From assembly GCF_022827545.1 (NCBI RefSeq), contig NZ_CP094669.1, forward strand, positions 571,001 to 635,000: 64,000 nt of DNA. Reading direction: 5' to 3'. This document shows, in pieces, positions 33,091 through 41,995 of the stretch. A program made the translations under genes and the position numbers. The notes below the pieces were generated by a model, which worked only from the letters and a program-made list of their open reading frames with translations, made no database searches and was not told where the DNA came from. Source of the DNA: Hymenobacter tibetensis (GTDB lineage: Bacteria; Bacteroidota; Bacteroidia; Cytophagales; Hymenobacteraceae). The stretch's first letter is position 1. Each line of letters starts with the position of its first letter.

Positions 33091-34518
33091 ATGCGTGTCA
33101 AATTCATATTGCCCGCTCTCACAGAAGCTACCAATCCTTATTGGCGGCCCATCAAGTATTCCCTGTTTCCGCCGCTCGGTCTGGCTACGTTGGCGGCGTT
33201 CCTGCCGCCTGATTGGGAAGCCGAGTTGCAGGACGAACATGTAGAACCGTTATACCTCGACGACTCGCCAGACCTGGTGGTAATTCAGGTGTACATCACA
33301 AACGCCTACCGAGCCTACGCACTAGCTGATCTGTATCGTAGCCGGGGGTGTTATGTCTGTTTGGGTGGGTTACACGTCACGAGCTTACCGGAAGAGGCAG
33401 CGCCGCATGCAGATAGCTTATTTCTGGGGCCCGGTGAAGACACGTTCCCACAGTTTCTGCGCGACTGGCAGCAGCGCCAGCCAAAGCCGCGCTACGTAGC
33501 GCCTTCCAGCCGGACATTGGTTGGAACGCCACCAATCCGCCGCGACCTGATTCGGCGTGAACTGTATTTGGTTCCGAATTCTATAGTTGTCACGAGAGGC
33601 TGCCCGCACCATTGCGACTTCTGCTATAAAGATGCCTTCTTCGAGGGCGGCAATACCTTCTACACCCAGCCTGTAGATGATGCGCTGGCTGAAATAGACC
33701 GGCTGCCGGGCCGTCATCTTTATTTTCTGGACGACCATTTGTTGGGGCACCAGCGGTTTGCTGCTTCGCTCTTCGAGGGGATGCGTGGTATGGGCCGGCT
33801 ATTTCAAGGAGCGGCCACCGTCGATAGTATTCTACGTGATACTGGCTTGCTGGAAAAAGCGGCGGCAGCGGGGTTGCGTAGCTTATTCGTAGGGTTTGAA
33901 ACGCTAAATAAGGCCAACCTGCGCGCCAGCAATAAGCGCCAAAACCTGGGGCGCGACTATGCCCGTGCCATCGCGCGGCTGCATGATCTAGGCATCATGA
34001 TCAACGGCAGCTTCGTGTTTGGGCTAGACGACGACAGGCCGGACGTGTTTCAGCGTACGGTGGAATGGGCCGTACGCCACGGCATTACCACCGCTACCTT
34101 TCATATTGCCACGCCTTACCCGGGCACTGATTACTTCAAGCGCATAGAAGCAGAAGGCCGCCTGTTGCATCGGCGCTGGAACGAATACGATACCCGAACC
34201 GTGGTGCACCAGCCTGGCCCGCACCTAACGGCAACTCAACTCAAAGCTGGCTACGATTGGGCCTACCGCGAATTCTTTTCCTGGGCCAACATCACCAAGG
34301 CCAGTCTAGCCCACGATTCGCTGAAGCATCAACTCAAGCATTTTGCGTACGCTGGGGGCTGGAAACGCTTCGAGCCGCTTTGGAATTTCATGATTAAAAC
34401 GCGGCACCTGCATTCGATGAGGCCATTGCTGGAAGCCATCTTAGCAAAGGTGCAAGGCCAGCGCCCTATCAGTACCCCAACCCCCGCCGACTTTATTCCG
34501 CTGCCCATTGTCTCATAG
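33091..34518 (+). CDS. B12-binding-domain radical SAM protein
   Basis: A 475-residue radical SAM enzyme. The first 140 residues form a cobalamin-binding-like Rossmann region (LFPPLGLATLAAFLP, then DLVVIQVYIT and GCYVCLGGLHVTSLPEEAAPHAD). The 4Fe-4S cluster motif CxxxCxxC is at Cys171, Cys175, Cys178 in TRGCPHHCDFCYKD. Later signatures include FLDDHLLG, LFVGFETL and MINGSFVFGLDDD. Such proteins often methylate or otherwise modify unreactive carbons in lipids, cofactors or natural products; the substrate is not predictable. No partner biosynthetic genes adjoin. It has its own promoter. Confidence 0.93.
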   Translation: MRVKFILPALTEATNPYWRPIKYSLFPPLGLATLAAFLPPDWEAELQDEHVEPLYLDDSPDLVVIQVYITNAYRAYALADLYRSRGCYVCLGGLHVTSLPEEAAPHADSLFLGPGEDTFPQFLRDWQQRQPKPRYVAPSSRTLVGTPPIRRDLIRRELYLVPNSIVVTRGCPHHCDFCYKDAFFEGGNTFYTQPVDDALAEIDRLPGRHLYFLDDHLLGHQRFAASLFEGMRGMGRLFQGAATVDSILRDTGLLEKAAAAGLRSLFVGFETLNKANLRASNKRQNLGRDYARAIARLHDLGIMINGSFVFGLDDDRPDVFQRTVEWAVRHGITTATFHIATPYPGTDYFKRIEAEGRLLHRRWNEYDTRTVVHQPGPHLTATQLKAGYDWAYREFFSWANITKASLAHDSLKHQLKHFAYAGGWKRFEPLWNFMIKTRHLHSMRPLLEAILAKVQGQRPISTPTPADFIPLPIVS

Positions 34519-34540
34519 CTGACAGGCGAAGGATAATGCA

Positions 34541-35746
34541 TCAGTAGTTGCCATCGGCGCCTCCGCCCCCAGAGCTGCCCCCTCCAAACTCAAAGCCGGC
34601 CGCCGCTGGTTGAGGCACCGTGGCCGTTTCAGCGACTATAAGAGACTCCAAGTTGAGGTTTCGGGTAGCATCATCGTCATCGGCAGCGGTTGTGAGGCCG
34701 TGGTGAGGCACACGCAAATAGCGCGTTACCCATATCATGGCGGCAACAAGTGCGGCACCTGCCAGCGTAGCGGCTAGTTCAGGTGGTAACACAGAGTGGT
34801 AGTAACGAAAAGTAAATACCGAGAAGCCCAGCGCCAGCAGCCCAATCAGCAGCCAGATTCGGTTAGGCCGGCGCAAGCCAACCACGATGTAGATAACAGG
34901 TAGCGTGGCCGTGAAGAAATAGAACAGCCACGCAAATGGTACTTGGCCAGCCACAACAGCGTCACTGAGCAGCGCATTGCCTTCGCGCACCGCATAATAG
35001 TTGCCGCCCATATAAAAGGAAACCAAACACAACGCCTGTACTAGCTGAATACACGGCTTGTAATACAAATAGTCGGATCTAAGTGTCAGCTTCTTGGCTC
35101 CACCATAGGCCGCCACGGAAGCCAGCATCAGGGCAAATGGTAGTGCCACACTGCCAGCGGGTACCTGCAACAGCACACTAGCCACCAAAAGAAGGTAGGC
35201 GAGGTAAGCCACAGTAGCTACTAGCCGGTCGGCGTAGCGGATGGTAGCAGCCAGTAACAGGGCCAGCACCAGCAACAGCGTAACGGTTATGTACGGATTG
35301 AAAAGAGACGGACTCTGCTGGTACTGCACCGGTGCCGCTTCCAGGATAGTGTACGTTATTAGAAAGGCCAGCCAACTGAGGGTGATGTAGAGCAATGCGT
35401 TGTCGATGCCCGAGTGGTAGAGGCGCGAACCGCTGATTGCGGCTTCCAACACGAAGAGGGTGGCTCCCGCCCCTAGTATGCTAAAAGGAATAACAGCGTC
35501 GCTGTCATCGAGAAAGCCAGACAGCATCAACAGCAACATGCCACCTCCTGCCATAGCTCCAATGAGCGTGAAGACAAACAAGGTGATGCGCAAGAAAATG
35601 TTGGGCCGGTAGTAGTCGAGGGGGTGAGCGGCATGTATGGCTGCAAGCTGAAGTGCCGACAGAAGGCCCCGCCGTTGCCAGCGGGTAGCGGCCTGGCGTA
35701 TCGCTTCATGATGCGCCCACGTGGGGTTATAGGCTTTACCCTTCAT
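34541..35746 (-). CDS. DUF2157-like membrane protein with Gly-rich C-terminal tail
   Basis: A 401-residue protein: an N-terminal cytoplasmic helical module (about 1-45, IRQAATRWQRRGLLSALQLAAI), then around ten membrane segments from residue 50 to 365, ending in an acidic stretch and GFEFGGGSSGGGGADGNY. Topology and the module-plus-membrane layout resemble the DUF2157-type gene next to it, suggesting divergent paralogues. The terminal glycine motif ending in an aromatic residue is like the tails of TPM/YgcG and DUF2207 proteins. Function unknown. It overlaps the neighbour's end by 11 bases (35736-35746). Confidence 0.75.
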   Translation of the reverse strand: MKGKAYNPTWAHHEAIRQAATRWQRRGLLSALQLAAIHAAHPLDYYRPNIFLRITLFVFTLIGAMAGGGMLLLMLSGFLDDSDAVIPFSILGAGATLFVLEAAISGSRLYHSGIDNALLYITLSWLAFLITYTILEAAPVQYQQSPSLFNPYITVTLLLVLALLLAATIRYADRLVATVAYLAYLLLVASVLLQVPAGSVALPFALMLASVAAYGGAKKLTLRSDYLYYKPCIQLVQALCLVSFYMGGNYYAVREGNALLSDAVVAGQVPFAWLFYFFTATLPVIYIVVGLRRPNRIWLLIGLLALGFSVFTFRYYHSVLPPELAATLAGAALVAAMIWVTRYLRVPHHGLTTAADDDDATRNLNLESLIVAETATVPQPAAAGFEFGGGSSGGGGADGNY

Positions 35747-36728
35747 GAGTGATGCGCAAGATTTTCTTGATGTTGATGAAGAGCAGCACTATGCCGAAAG
35801 TTGATAGCAGGAAATACAGCATAACCATGAAAGCCGTCGTGTCGGAGTTGGTGGCGTCCATGAGCTTGAAGTACAGATAGCTGATTACGATATAGCTATA
35901 GAGCGCCCCCATCAGCAAAAAAAGATACGAGTGGGTGCGCCGGGCATACCATACCAGAAAACCACTCATGCCAAGCACCAATACCACAGCAACCAAAGGC
36001 GAAAGCAAGGGCACCGGATAAAACTCGAACAGGGAAGCGGTTGCAGCTAGTAATACCAAGTTGCTACCCAGCGAGAGATACGTGAAGCTGAAATGGGCCT
36101 TCAGTTTTTTGTATTCCGACACCAACCCTACAGCGGTCAGCAATAATCCTAGGCTTATGGCTGCTCCGCTCAGGCTGCGCAGGTGATAGTCGGTGAAGGC
36201 AGCGAGTGGCGCGACGGACACCCCAACCCAGGAAGCCAAGGCAGTAATGGCCATGGTGAGCACGCCTCGGTGGTCGAAGCGGTACGCCAGCCAGAAGAAA
36301 AGAACAGCCGGCAGGAAAACCGCCAACCCGTACCGGCTACCAAACAGTCTGTATTGATACTGCACGTATCCTTCTAGGCTCAGGAAAAGGAGGCAGCCCA
36401 GCAGGAGCACATAGTCGGGCAGGAAGCCCTGGCGCGGTGCTTCTGCCCAACTGAACGGCGTACGGTGCCGAGCCGCATAACCGAAGCAGGCAGCCATAAG
36501 CAGCAGCATGGTGGTAATAACAACGCCGTGCCCAATATCGTCGAGGTGCTGATACAGCAGCACGCCCAAGCCACCCGCAAGCATGGTGATACCGAGGTAT
36601 AATAGAGCCCTTACCTCGTAGTGAATGGAAAATGGGCGCGTGCGTTCGTCTTTGCGAATGTGGGCTGCTTGCTCAGGCGGTAGTAGCCCCTGTGCTTGCA
36701 ACGCATCGAGCCAGGAATCATACCGCAT
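35736..36728 (-). CDS. DUF2157-domain membrane protein
   Basis: A 330-residue protein with the DUF2157 N-terminal module (SWLDALQAQGLLPPEQAAHIRKD) followed by YLGITMLAGGLGVLLYQHLDDIGHG and eight or nine more membrane segments to the C-terminus (LLSTFGIVLLFINIKKI). The open frame begins 15 codons upstream, but ATG at 36728 (MRYDSWLDA) suits the family. It is the first gene of the pair and overlaps the next by 11 bases, so the products are probably made together. Role unknown. Confidence 0.85.
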   Translation of the reverse strand: MRYDSWLDALQAQGLLPPEQAAHIRKDERTRPFSIHYEVRALLYLGITMLAGGLGVLLYQHLDDIGHGVVITTMLLLMAACFGYAARHRTPFSWAEAPRQGFLPDYVLLLGCLLFLSLEGYVQYQYRLFGSRYGLAVFLPAVLFFWLAYRFDHRGVLTMAITALASWVGVSVAPLAAFTDYHLRSLSGAAISLGLLLTAVGLVSEYKKLKAHFSFTYLSLGSNLVLLAATASLFEFYPVPLLSPLVAVVLVLGMSGFLVWYARRTHSYLFLLMGALYSYIVISYLYFKLMDATNSDTTAFMVMLYFLLSTFGIVLLFINIKKILRITHEG

Positions 36729-36844
36729 AGGCACAAGTATATAGAGCTGTTTAAATAAAAGTAAACATACCAACTCTGCTGGAATGCGTATGATGGCACT
36801 GCCCCATGCCCTAACACCTGCGCGTGGTGTAAGAACAACGACGT

Positions 36845-37498
36845 ATGGCCGACATCAATATTCAACGCAAAAAGTCTTCTCCTGGCCCTTGGCCGCTGAT
36901 TCTGCTGGTATTAGTGGCGGTTGGAGCGCTTATCTGGTACCTGACCCGCAAAGACCAAGCACAGCCCGACAGGGCACCGGCCGCCTCAGAAGAGGTGGTG
37001 CCCTCTGCGCCTGACACCACCACTGGTGCCGAAACAGGCCCGCGCCCAGAAGCAAACGAAGCCGTAGCCAATATGGCCACCGACGCTTCGGCCGCAACTC
37101 CTGATGCTCTAGATGCTGCAACCCAGCGGGACCCGGCTAGCCCAAACTATGCTCGAAACGGCTTACGCGTACTAAGCAGTGTGCTTACGGACCTAGCCGA
37201 CCGAGATGACCTGCGCGATGCAGCCGTAAGCGAAAAACGTGACGTACTAACCAGTGCCACTGCCCGCCTCGATGATTCGACGGCTAGCTTGCGGCCAGGT
37301 TTTGTGGCTGCAACTGGCTTGCTACAAGCCATGCAGCAGAAGGCGTTTCCTACGTTGGAGCCAGCCGTGGGTGAATTAATGAACCGTGCCAATCAACTTT
37401 CCGGCCGCAGCACTACTCCCACTGACCAAGAACAGTTGCGCGAATTTTTTACCCGTGCCAGCGCTGTGGTGCGTACGATGAGTGACCCTACACCATAG
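36845..37498 (+). CDS. Single-pass membrane protein, function unknown
   Basis: Not recognised. A 217-residue protein with a short basic N-terminus, one membrane helix at about residues 14-32 (WPLILLVLVAVGALIWYL), a roughly 65-residue acidic Ala/Pro/Thr-rich spacer, and a C-terminal helical domain (YARNGLRVLSSVLTDLADRDDLRDAAVSEKRDVL to TRASAVVRTM). The soluble part should face the periplasm. The following PRC-barrel gene lies 98 bases downstream on the same strand. Both may belong to a stress-tolerance locus, but no motif supports that directly. Confidence 0.75.
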   Translation: MADINIQRKKSSPGPWPLILLVLVAVGALIWYLTRKDQAQPDRAPAASEEVVPSAPDTTTGAETGPRPEANEAVANMATDASAATPDALDAATQRDPASPNYARNGLRVLSSVLTDLADRDDLRDAAVSEKRDVLTSATARLDDSTASLRPGFVAATGLLQAMQQKAFPTLEPAVGELMNRANQLSGRSTTPTDQEQLREFFTRASAVVRTMSDPTP

Positions 37499-37629
37499 GC
37501 TGCCACCTATAACGACGCCGTAGAACAGCACACAATGGCCGACAAACCAACAGGCAGCCAGTATCTCTAATAAGTGAAGCCTCAACCCGTTTTCCAGTGG
37601 AACCAACTCCTATTCCCTCCGCGCAAGGT

Positions 37630-38118
37630 ATGCACCTGCGCCGCCTCCGCGACCTAACGGAGTTTGAAGTAGCCGATGGCAACCCGGACGTTCGGGGCTG
37701 GTCGGTTCGGGGAGGCGACGGCAAGAAGTTTGGCGACGTAGCCGAGCTTATCGTAGAAGAAGAAGCACTCAAAGTGCGCTACCTCGATGTGGAACTGGAT
37801 GCTAGCCTGCAAATCAACAAGCACGAGCGACACATCCTGATTCCCGTTGGCGTGGCTGCCCTAGATGAAGATGCTGATAACGTATTTGTGCCGTCCCTCA
37901 CATTGGAATCAGTGCTGGACTATCCGCCTTATGCCGAGTTCCACATAACCCGCGAATATGAAGAGGCCATGCTTCGGGCCTTGAAACTGCCTCTGCCAGA
38001 ACACGGTACCGGCAGCTTTTATGAACAGCCGTCTTTCACAGAAGAAACCTTCTATCAAAACCGCCGCCCCACCAAAATGCTCGGCAGTTTTCGTCGGCGT
38101 GACCGGCAAGGAGAATAG
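37630..38118 (+). CDS. PRC-barrel domain protein
   Basis: A 162-residue soluble protein. Seen: an N-terminal PRC-barrel domain at about residues 5-75 (FEVADGNPDVRGWSVRGGDGKKFGDVAELIVEEEALKVRYLDVEL) and a second basic/aromatic half ending FRRRDRQGE. PRC barrels bind RNA or protein partners, and bacterial stand-alone ones are common in stress-tolerant soil bacteria. GTG at 37597 is an alternative start adding 11 residues. Downstream lies a 33-bp inverted repeat before hemH. Confidence 0.8.
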   Translation: MHLRRLRDLTEFEVADGNPDVRGWSVRGGDGKKFGDVAELIVEEEALKVRYLDVELDASLQINKHERHILIPVGVAALDEDADNVFVPSLTLESVLDYPPYAEFHITREYEEAMLRALKLPLPEHGTGSFYEQPSFTEETFYQNRRPTKMLGSFRRRDRQGE

Positions 38119-38133
38119 AATAGTACCCCAAGG

Positions 38134-38213
38134 ACAGCACACAACGAGGGCGCTCGATTATTGCTTATCTCAATGACAAGCAATAATCGAGCGCCCTCGT
38201 TGTGTGCTGTTTT
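38134..38213. terminator. 33-bp perfect inverted repeat between convergent PRC-barrel and hemH genes
   Basis: Left arm 38134-38166 is the exact complement of right arm 38178-38210, with an 11-base loop, followed by TTTGTCTGG on the plus strand. Stem core: GAGGGCGCTCGATTATTG. It is far longer than an ordinary terminator. Position between convergent genes supports transcription arrest, but the length invites another explanation. Confidence 0.65.
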
Positions 38214-38231
38214 GTCTGGCTACTACTGGCT

Positions 38232-39269
38232 CTAGTTTCTATGGATCATGTCTACTACTGCCTTAACCCAGGTAGGATGCGTGTTCAGGGATGGTACCAA
38301 CTGCCAGTGCTCCCCGCCAGCTTCCTCGAACAGTTCCTTGAATTCTTCTCCCACTTCGATGGTGGTTTCCAAGCAGTCGGCTACGAAAGCGGGGCTGAAG
38401 GCTAGCACGTTCTTGATGCCTTTGGCCGGGAATGGCTTAAGCGCTTCGTCGGTGTAGGGCTGCAACCACGGGTCGCGGAGGCGGCTTTGGAGGCGGCTCT
38501 GGAACGACACCGTGTATTGGTCAGGCGTCAGGCCCAAGCCGGCTGCCACTTGGCGGGAGGTTTCGTAGCACTGGGCCCGGTAGCAGTAGCGGTTGTTTTT
38601 GTTGTAGCTGTTGCAGCAGTTGCCCAGCTTGCAATAGCCGTTCTGGCTGCCTTTCAACACGTGTCGCTCCGGAATGCCGTGGTAGCTGAACACGATATGG
38701 TCGTACTCGCGCTTGGCCATTTCCTGTTTGCCTAGCTCCACGATGGTGGCAATAAAACCAGGGTCGTTGGCGAAGGTGCTAATAAAAGAGATGCTCGGCA
38801 CCACCCACCATTTGCTTACGATGTCCATCACTTTTTCCTGCACTGAGCCCGTGCTGGCCGCGGCGTACTGCGGAAACAGCGGCAGCACAATGATTCGCTC
38901 TACGGCTGCGTCGCGCAGTTCGGCTAGTGCCTTCTCGATGCTAGGGTTCTGGTAGCGCATGCCGAACGCCACTAAGTAGTCGTTGCCGAGCTGCTCTTGC
39001 ACCAGTTTTTGCAAGTCGAGGCCGTGGTAGAGCAGGGGAGAACCCCGCTCGGTCCAGAGCTGCTGATAAATCTTTGCTGACTTTGGGGCGCGTAGCGGCA
39101 CTACCAAGCCTTGGAAGAGCGGATAACGAATAGCCGCCGGCATGTCTACTACGCGGCCATCGGTAAGAAATTCGTTGAGGTAACGGCGCACGTCGCTGGT
39201 TTGGGGCGAATCGGGAGTGCCGAGATTAACGAGTAGGACGCCAATGCGGCCTTTGGTGGGAGCAGGCAT
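38232..39269 (-). CDS. hemH: Ferrochelatase
   Basis: HemH inserts Fe(II) into protoporphyrin IX, the last step of heme synthesis. The 345-residue protein has GVLLVNLGTPDSPQTSDV at the start, RYLNEFLTDGRVVD, the segment QKVMDIVSKWWVVPSISFISTFANDPGF, catalytic His in FSYHGIPERHVLKG, Cys-rich CKLGNCCNSYNKNNRYCYRAQCYET, and TVSFQSRLQSR with the conserved Arg/Glu AFSPAFVADCLETTIEVG. The Cys cluster is typical of Bacteroidota forms. The frame extends 27 codons upstream, but ATG at 39269 is the family start. A TTG-N20-GACCTTTG promoter-like pair lies upstream. Confidence 0.96.
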   Translation of the reverse strand: MPAPTKGRIGVLLVNLGTPDSPQTSDVRRYLNEFLTDGRVVDMPAAIRYPLFQGLVVPLRAPKSAKIYQQLWTERGSPLLYHGLDLQKLVQEQLGNDYLVAFGMRYQNPSIEKALAELRDAAVERIIVLPLFPQYAAASTGSVQEKVMDIVSKWWVVPSISFISTFANDPGFIATIVELGKQEMAKREYDHIVFSYHGIPERHVLKGSQNGYCKLGNCCNSYNKNNRYCYRAQCYETSRQVAAGLGLTPDQYTVSFQSRLQSRLRDPWLQPYTDEALKPFPAKGIKNVLAFSPAFVADCLETTIEVGEEFKELFEEAGGEHWQLVPSLNTHPTWVKAVVDMIHRN

Positions 39270-39332
39270 ATAGAAAAGAGAATTCGTAAGCTGGCGCGTG
39301 ACGCTTGGGCTGGCTGGCCAGCAATGCCGCCG

Positions 39333-39363
39333 CAAAGGTCGCACAACCAAACGTCTGACCCAA
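39333..39363 (-). promoter_or_regulatory. Promoter-like pair for hemH (TTG-N20-GACCTTTG)
   Basis: On the minus strand TTG at 39361-39363, 20 bases, then GACCTTTG at 39333-39340, one base from TAnnTTTG. Predicted leader about 60 bases to the ATG at 39269. Confidence 0.45.
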
Positions 39364-39439
39364 GCTTCACGCTACAGCCTACGACAATCAACTGCAACGC
39401 AATGTTTCAATGGTCGCTGGCTTGACCACTGGAAAGTTG

Positions 39440-39447
39440 TACCTTTG
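39440..39447 (+). promoter_or_regulatory. -7 element of era (TACCTTTG)
   Basis: A perfect TAnnTTTG box 24 bases before the GTG start of era. No -33 TTTG at 19-21 bases upstream. Predicted leader about 18 bases. Confidence 0.5.
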
Positions 39448-39470
39448 CAGGCCAATTTTCAGATACTGAA

Positions 39471-40367
39471 GTGAATACCGAACCTAATCCGCACCGCGCT
39501 GGCTTTGTGAGCATTATCGGCAAGCCGAATGTGGGCAAGTCCACGCTCATGAACGCCCTGATGGGCGAGCGGCTCAGCATAGTTACCAGCAAAGCTCAAA
39601 CCACGCGCCACCGCATCCTCGGTATTCTCAACGGCGAAGATTTCCAGCTGGTGTACTCCGACACGCCGGGCATCATTCAGCCCAAATACGAACTGCACAA
39701 CGCCATGATGTCGTTTGTGTATTCGTCGTTGGAAGATGCGGATGTGGTGCTGTTCGTAACCGATATCTACGAAAAGCACGATGAAGAACCAGTAGTAGAG
39801 CGGCTCCGCAAGATGGAAAACACGCCCATTCTGCTGCTCGTCAACAAGATTGACCAAGCCGACCAAGCCGAGGTAGAAGCCAAGGTAGAATATTGGCAGC
39901 AGCAACTCCCCAATGCTGCCCGCGTGCTTCCTATTTCGGCTCTCGAGAAATTTGGTACCGGGGAATTGTTGGACTTGGTGCTTGGTTATCTGCCGGTACA
40001 TCCGCCGTACTACCCCAAAGACGAGCTAACCGACAAGCCCGAGCGGTTTTTTGCGGCCGAGATGATTCGAGAGAAAATCTTCAAGCTCTATAAAAAAGAG
40101 GTGCCCTATAGCTGTGAAGTAGGCATCGAAGAGTTCAAGGAAGACGAAGATATCATTCGGATGCGCTCCGTCATCTATGTAGAACGAGCCAGCCAGAAAG
40201 GCATCATCATCGGGCAAAAAGGGGCCGCCTTAAAGAAGGTTGGCACCTGGGCTCGTGAGGAAATGGAGAAGTTTTTCCAGAAAAAAGTGTTTCTCGAAAT
40301 CTATGTCAAAGTAGACGAGAACTGGCGCACTGACCCTAAGGCACTAAGCCGCTTCGGCTACCAATAG
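39471..40367 (+). CDS. era: GTPase Era
   Basis: Era is a GTPase that assists 16S rRNA maturation and 30S subunit assembly. The 298-residue protein has G1 GKPNVGKST, G2 in SKAQTTRHR, G3 DTPGI, G4 NKID (LLLVNKID), and a C-terminal KH domain with IIIGQKGAALKKVGTWAREEMEKFF that binds the anti-Shine-Dalgarno end of 16S rRNA. The start is GTG at 39471. The stop is followed at once by a 30-bp inverted repeat before der, so the two GTPase genes are probably separate transcripts or read through a structured spacer. Confidence 0.97.
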   Translation: MNTEPNPHRAGFVSIIGKPNVGKSTLMNALMGERLSIVTSKAQTTRHRILGILNGEDFQLVYSDTPGIIQPKYELHNAMMSFVYSSLEDADVVLFVTDIYEKHDEEPVVERLRKMENTPILLLVNKIDQADQAEVEAKVEYWQQQLPNAARVLPISALEKFGTGELLDLVLGYLPVHPPYYPKDELTDKPERFFAAEMIREKIFKLYKKEVPYSCEVGIEEFKEDEDIIRMRSVIYVERASQKGIIIGQKGAALKKVGTWAREEMEKFFQKKVFLEIYVKVDENWRTDPKALSRFGYQ

Positions 40368-40453
40368 TAGGGTAGGGAGGTAGAAGGTGTGAGGGTAGGA
40401 AATAACAACTTGTTGATAGCTCTTACCCTCACACCTTCTACCTCCCTACCCTA
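40368..40453. repeat. 30-bp perfect inverted repeat with G-rich arm between era and der
   Basis: Left arm 40368-40397 begins at the base after the era stop codon and is exactly complementary to right arm 40424-40453, with a 26-base loop that itself contains CAACTTGTTG. The left arm is purine-rich with several GGG/GG runs (GGGTAGGGAGG, AAGGTGTGAGGG), so the RNA could also form a G-quadruplex. No T tract follows on the plus strand, so a normal intrinsic terminator is unlikely. Confidence 0.85.
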
Positions 40454-40533
40454 AAAATACTTCCGACCTTCTTCAACTTAACTACTCCGGGCACTGCCGA
40501 ACATGGTCGGGCCGGCGGCTGGAGTCAGACCCA

Positions 40534-41856
40534 ATGAAAAACACAATTGCTATTGTGGGTCGCCCCAACGTGGGCAAATCCACACTCTTCAACCGCCTCG
40601 TCGGCCAGCGTAAGGCCATTATGGACGATGAAAGCGGCGTAACCCGCGACCGGCACTACGGCTACGGCGAATGGATCGGGAAGTACTACACCGTGATTGA
40701 TACGGGTGGGTACGTGCACAACTCCGACGATATTTTCGAAGGTGAAATCAACAAGCAAGTAAAGCTGGCTATTGACGAAGCTGATGTGGTGCTGTTCATG
40801 GTGGACGCCATGGCCGGCGTGCATGGCCTCGACGAAGAATTTGCCAGCGTACTTCGGCGCTATCAAGGCAAAAAGCCGATCTACGTGGTGGCCAACAAGG
40901 CCGACACCAATGCCCGTATTCACTCAGCAGGTGAGTTTTACGCCTTGGGCGTTGGCGACGGCGAAATCTTCCCCATTTCCTCGGCTAGCGGCTCCGGTAC
41001 CGGCGACCTGCTCGACGCAGTAGTGAGCCACTTCGAGGAAGAAGGGGTAGAAGACCCTGACCTGGGTGTTCCGAAAATTGCGGTAGTAGGGCGCCCCAAC
41101 GTGGGCAAATCCAGCTTCGTGAACCTGCTGCTCGGCACCGACCGCAGCATCGTAACAGATATTGCCGGCACCACCCGTGACTCTATTCAAGCACGCTACA
41201 ACGCTTTCGGCAACGAATTCATCTTGGTGGATACCGCAGGTTTGCGTCGTAAAACCAAGGTGCATGAAGACGTGGAATTCTATTCGGTGCTACGTTCTAT
41301 TCGGGCGCTGGAAGAAGCCGATGTGTGCGTGGTAATGCTGGATGCGACGCGTGGCATTGAGGCACAAGACGTGAACATCATCGGCTTGGCTGACAAGAAC
41401 CGCAAGGGCATCGTGATTCTAGTGAACAAGTGGGACTTGATTGAAAACAAGGAAACGAATACGGCCAAGGAGTTTCAGGAGAAGATCTACGAGAAGATTG
41501 CGCCTATTGCCTATCCGCCCATCATTTTCACTTCGGTGCTCACCAAGCAGCGTGTACACAAGGCCATTGAAACGGCCATTGACGTGTACAACAACAAGCG
41601 GCGTAAAATCCCGACTTCGCAGCTCAACGAAGTGATGCTGAAGGAAATCGAGAAGTATCCACCACCCGCCACCAAAGGCAAAATGGTGCGCATCAAGTAC
41701 GTCACGCAGTTGCCCACGCACAACCCGGTGTTTGCCTTCTTCTGCAACTTGCCGCAGTACGTGAAAGAAAGCTACGTGCGCTACCTCGAAAACCGCTTGC
41801 GCGAGCATTTTGACTTCACGGGGGTGCCCATTGGCATCATCTTCCGGAAGAAATAG
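40534..41856 (+). CDS. der: GTPase Der (EngA)
   Basis: Der has two GTPase domains and helps 50S subunit assembly. The 440-residue protein shows the first [12 protein letters not shown] near residue 8 with DTGGY and NKAD, and the second [12 protein letters not shown] near 185 with [10 protein letters not shown] and NKWD, followed by the KH-like C-terminal domain ([28 protein letters not shown]). ATG at 40534. It lies 167 bases after era, with the long inverted repeat between. Usual length and domain order. Confidence 0.97.
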   Translation: MKNTIAIVGRPNVGKSTLFNRLVGQRKAIMDDESGVTRDRHYGYGEWIGKYYTVIDTGGYVHNSDDIFEGEINKQVKLAIDEADVVLFMVDAMAGVHGLDEEFASVLRRYQGKKPIYVVANKADTNARIHSAGEFYALGVGDGEIFPISSASGSGTGDLLDAVVSHFEEEGVEDPDLGVPKIAVVGRPNVGKSSFVNLLLGTDRSIVTDIAGTTRDSIQARYNAFGNEFILVDTAGLRRKTKVHEDVEFYSVLRSIRALEEADVCVVMLDATRGIEAQDVNIIGLADKNRKGIVILVNKWDLIENKETNTAKEFQEKIYEKIAPIAYPPIIFTSVLTKQRVHKAIETAIDVYNNKRRKIPTSQLNEVMLKEIEKYPPPATKGKMVRIKYVTQLPTHNPVFAFFCNLPQYVKESYVRYLENRLREHFDFTGVPIGIIFRKK

Positions 41857-41995
41857 AGGCTGTAGGAAATATTTTTCTACAGTTGGGTTACCTATTGAAA
41901 GCTCGTGTATAAAGCCTTGTAATTCGTCGTTGCCTTCGGGAAAATGGCTGAGTGACACTTCAAATCGACTTTCAATTTTCAAACAACCCCCTACC

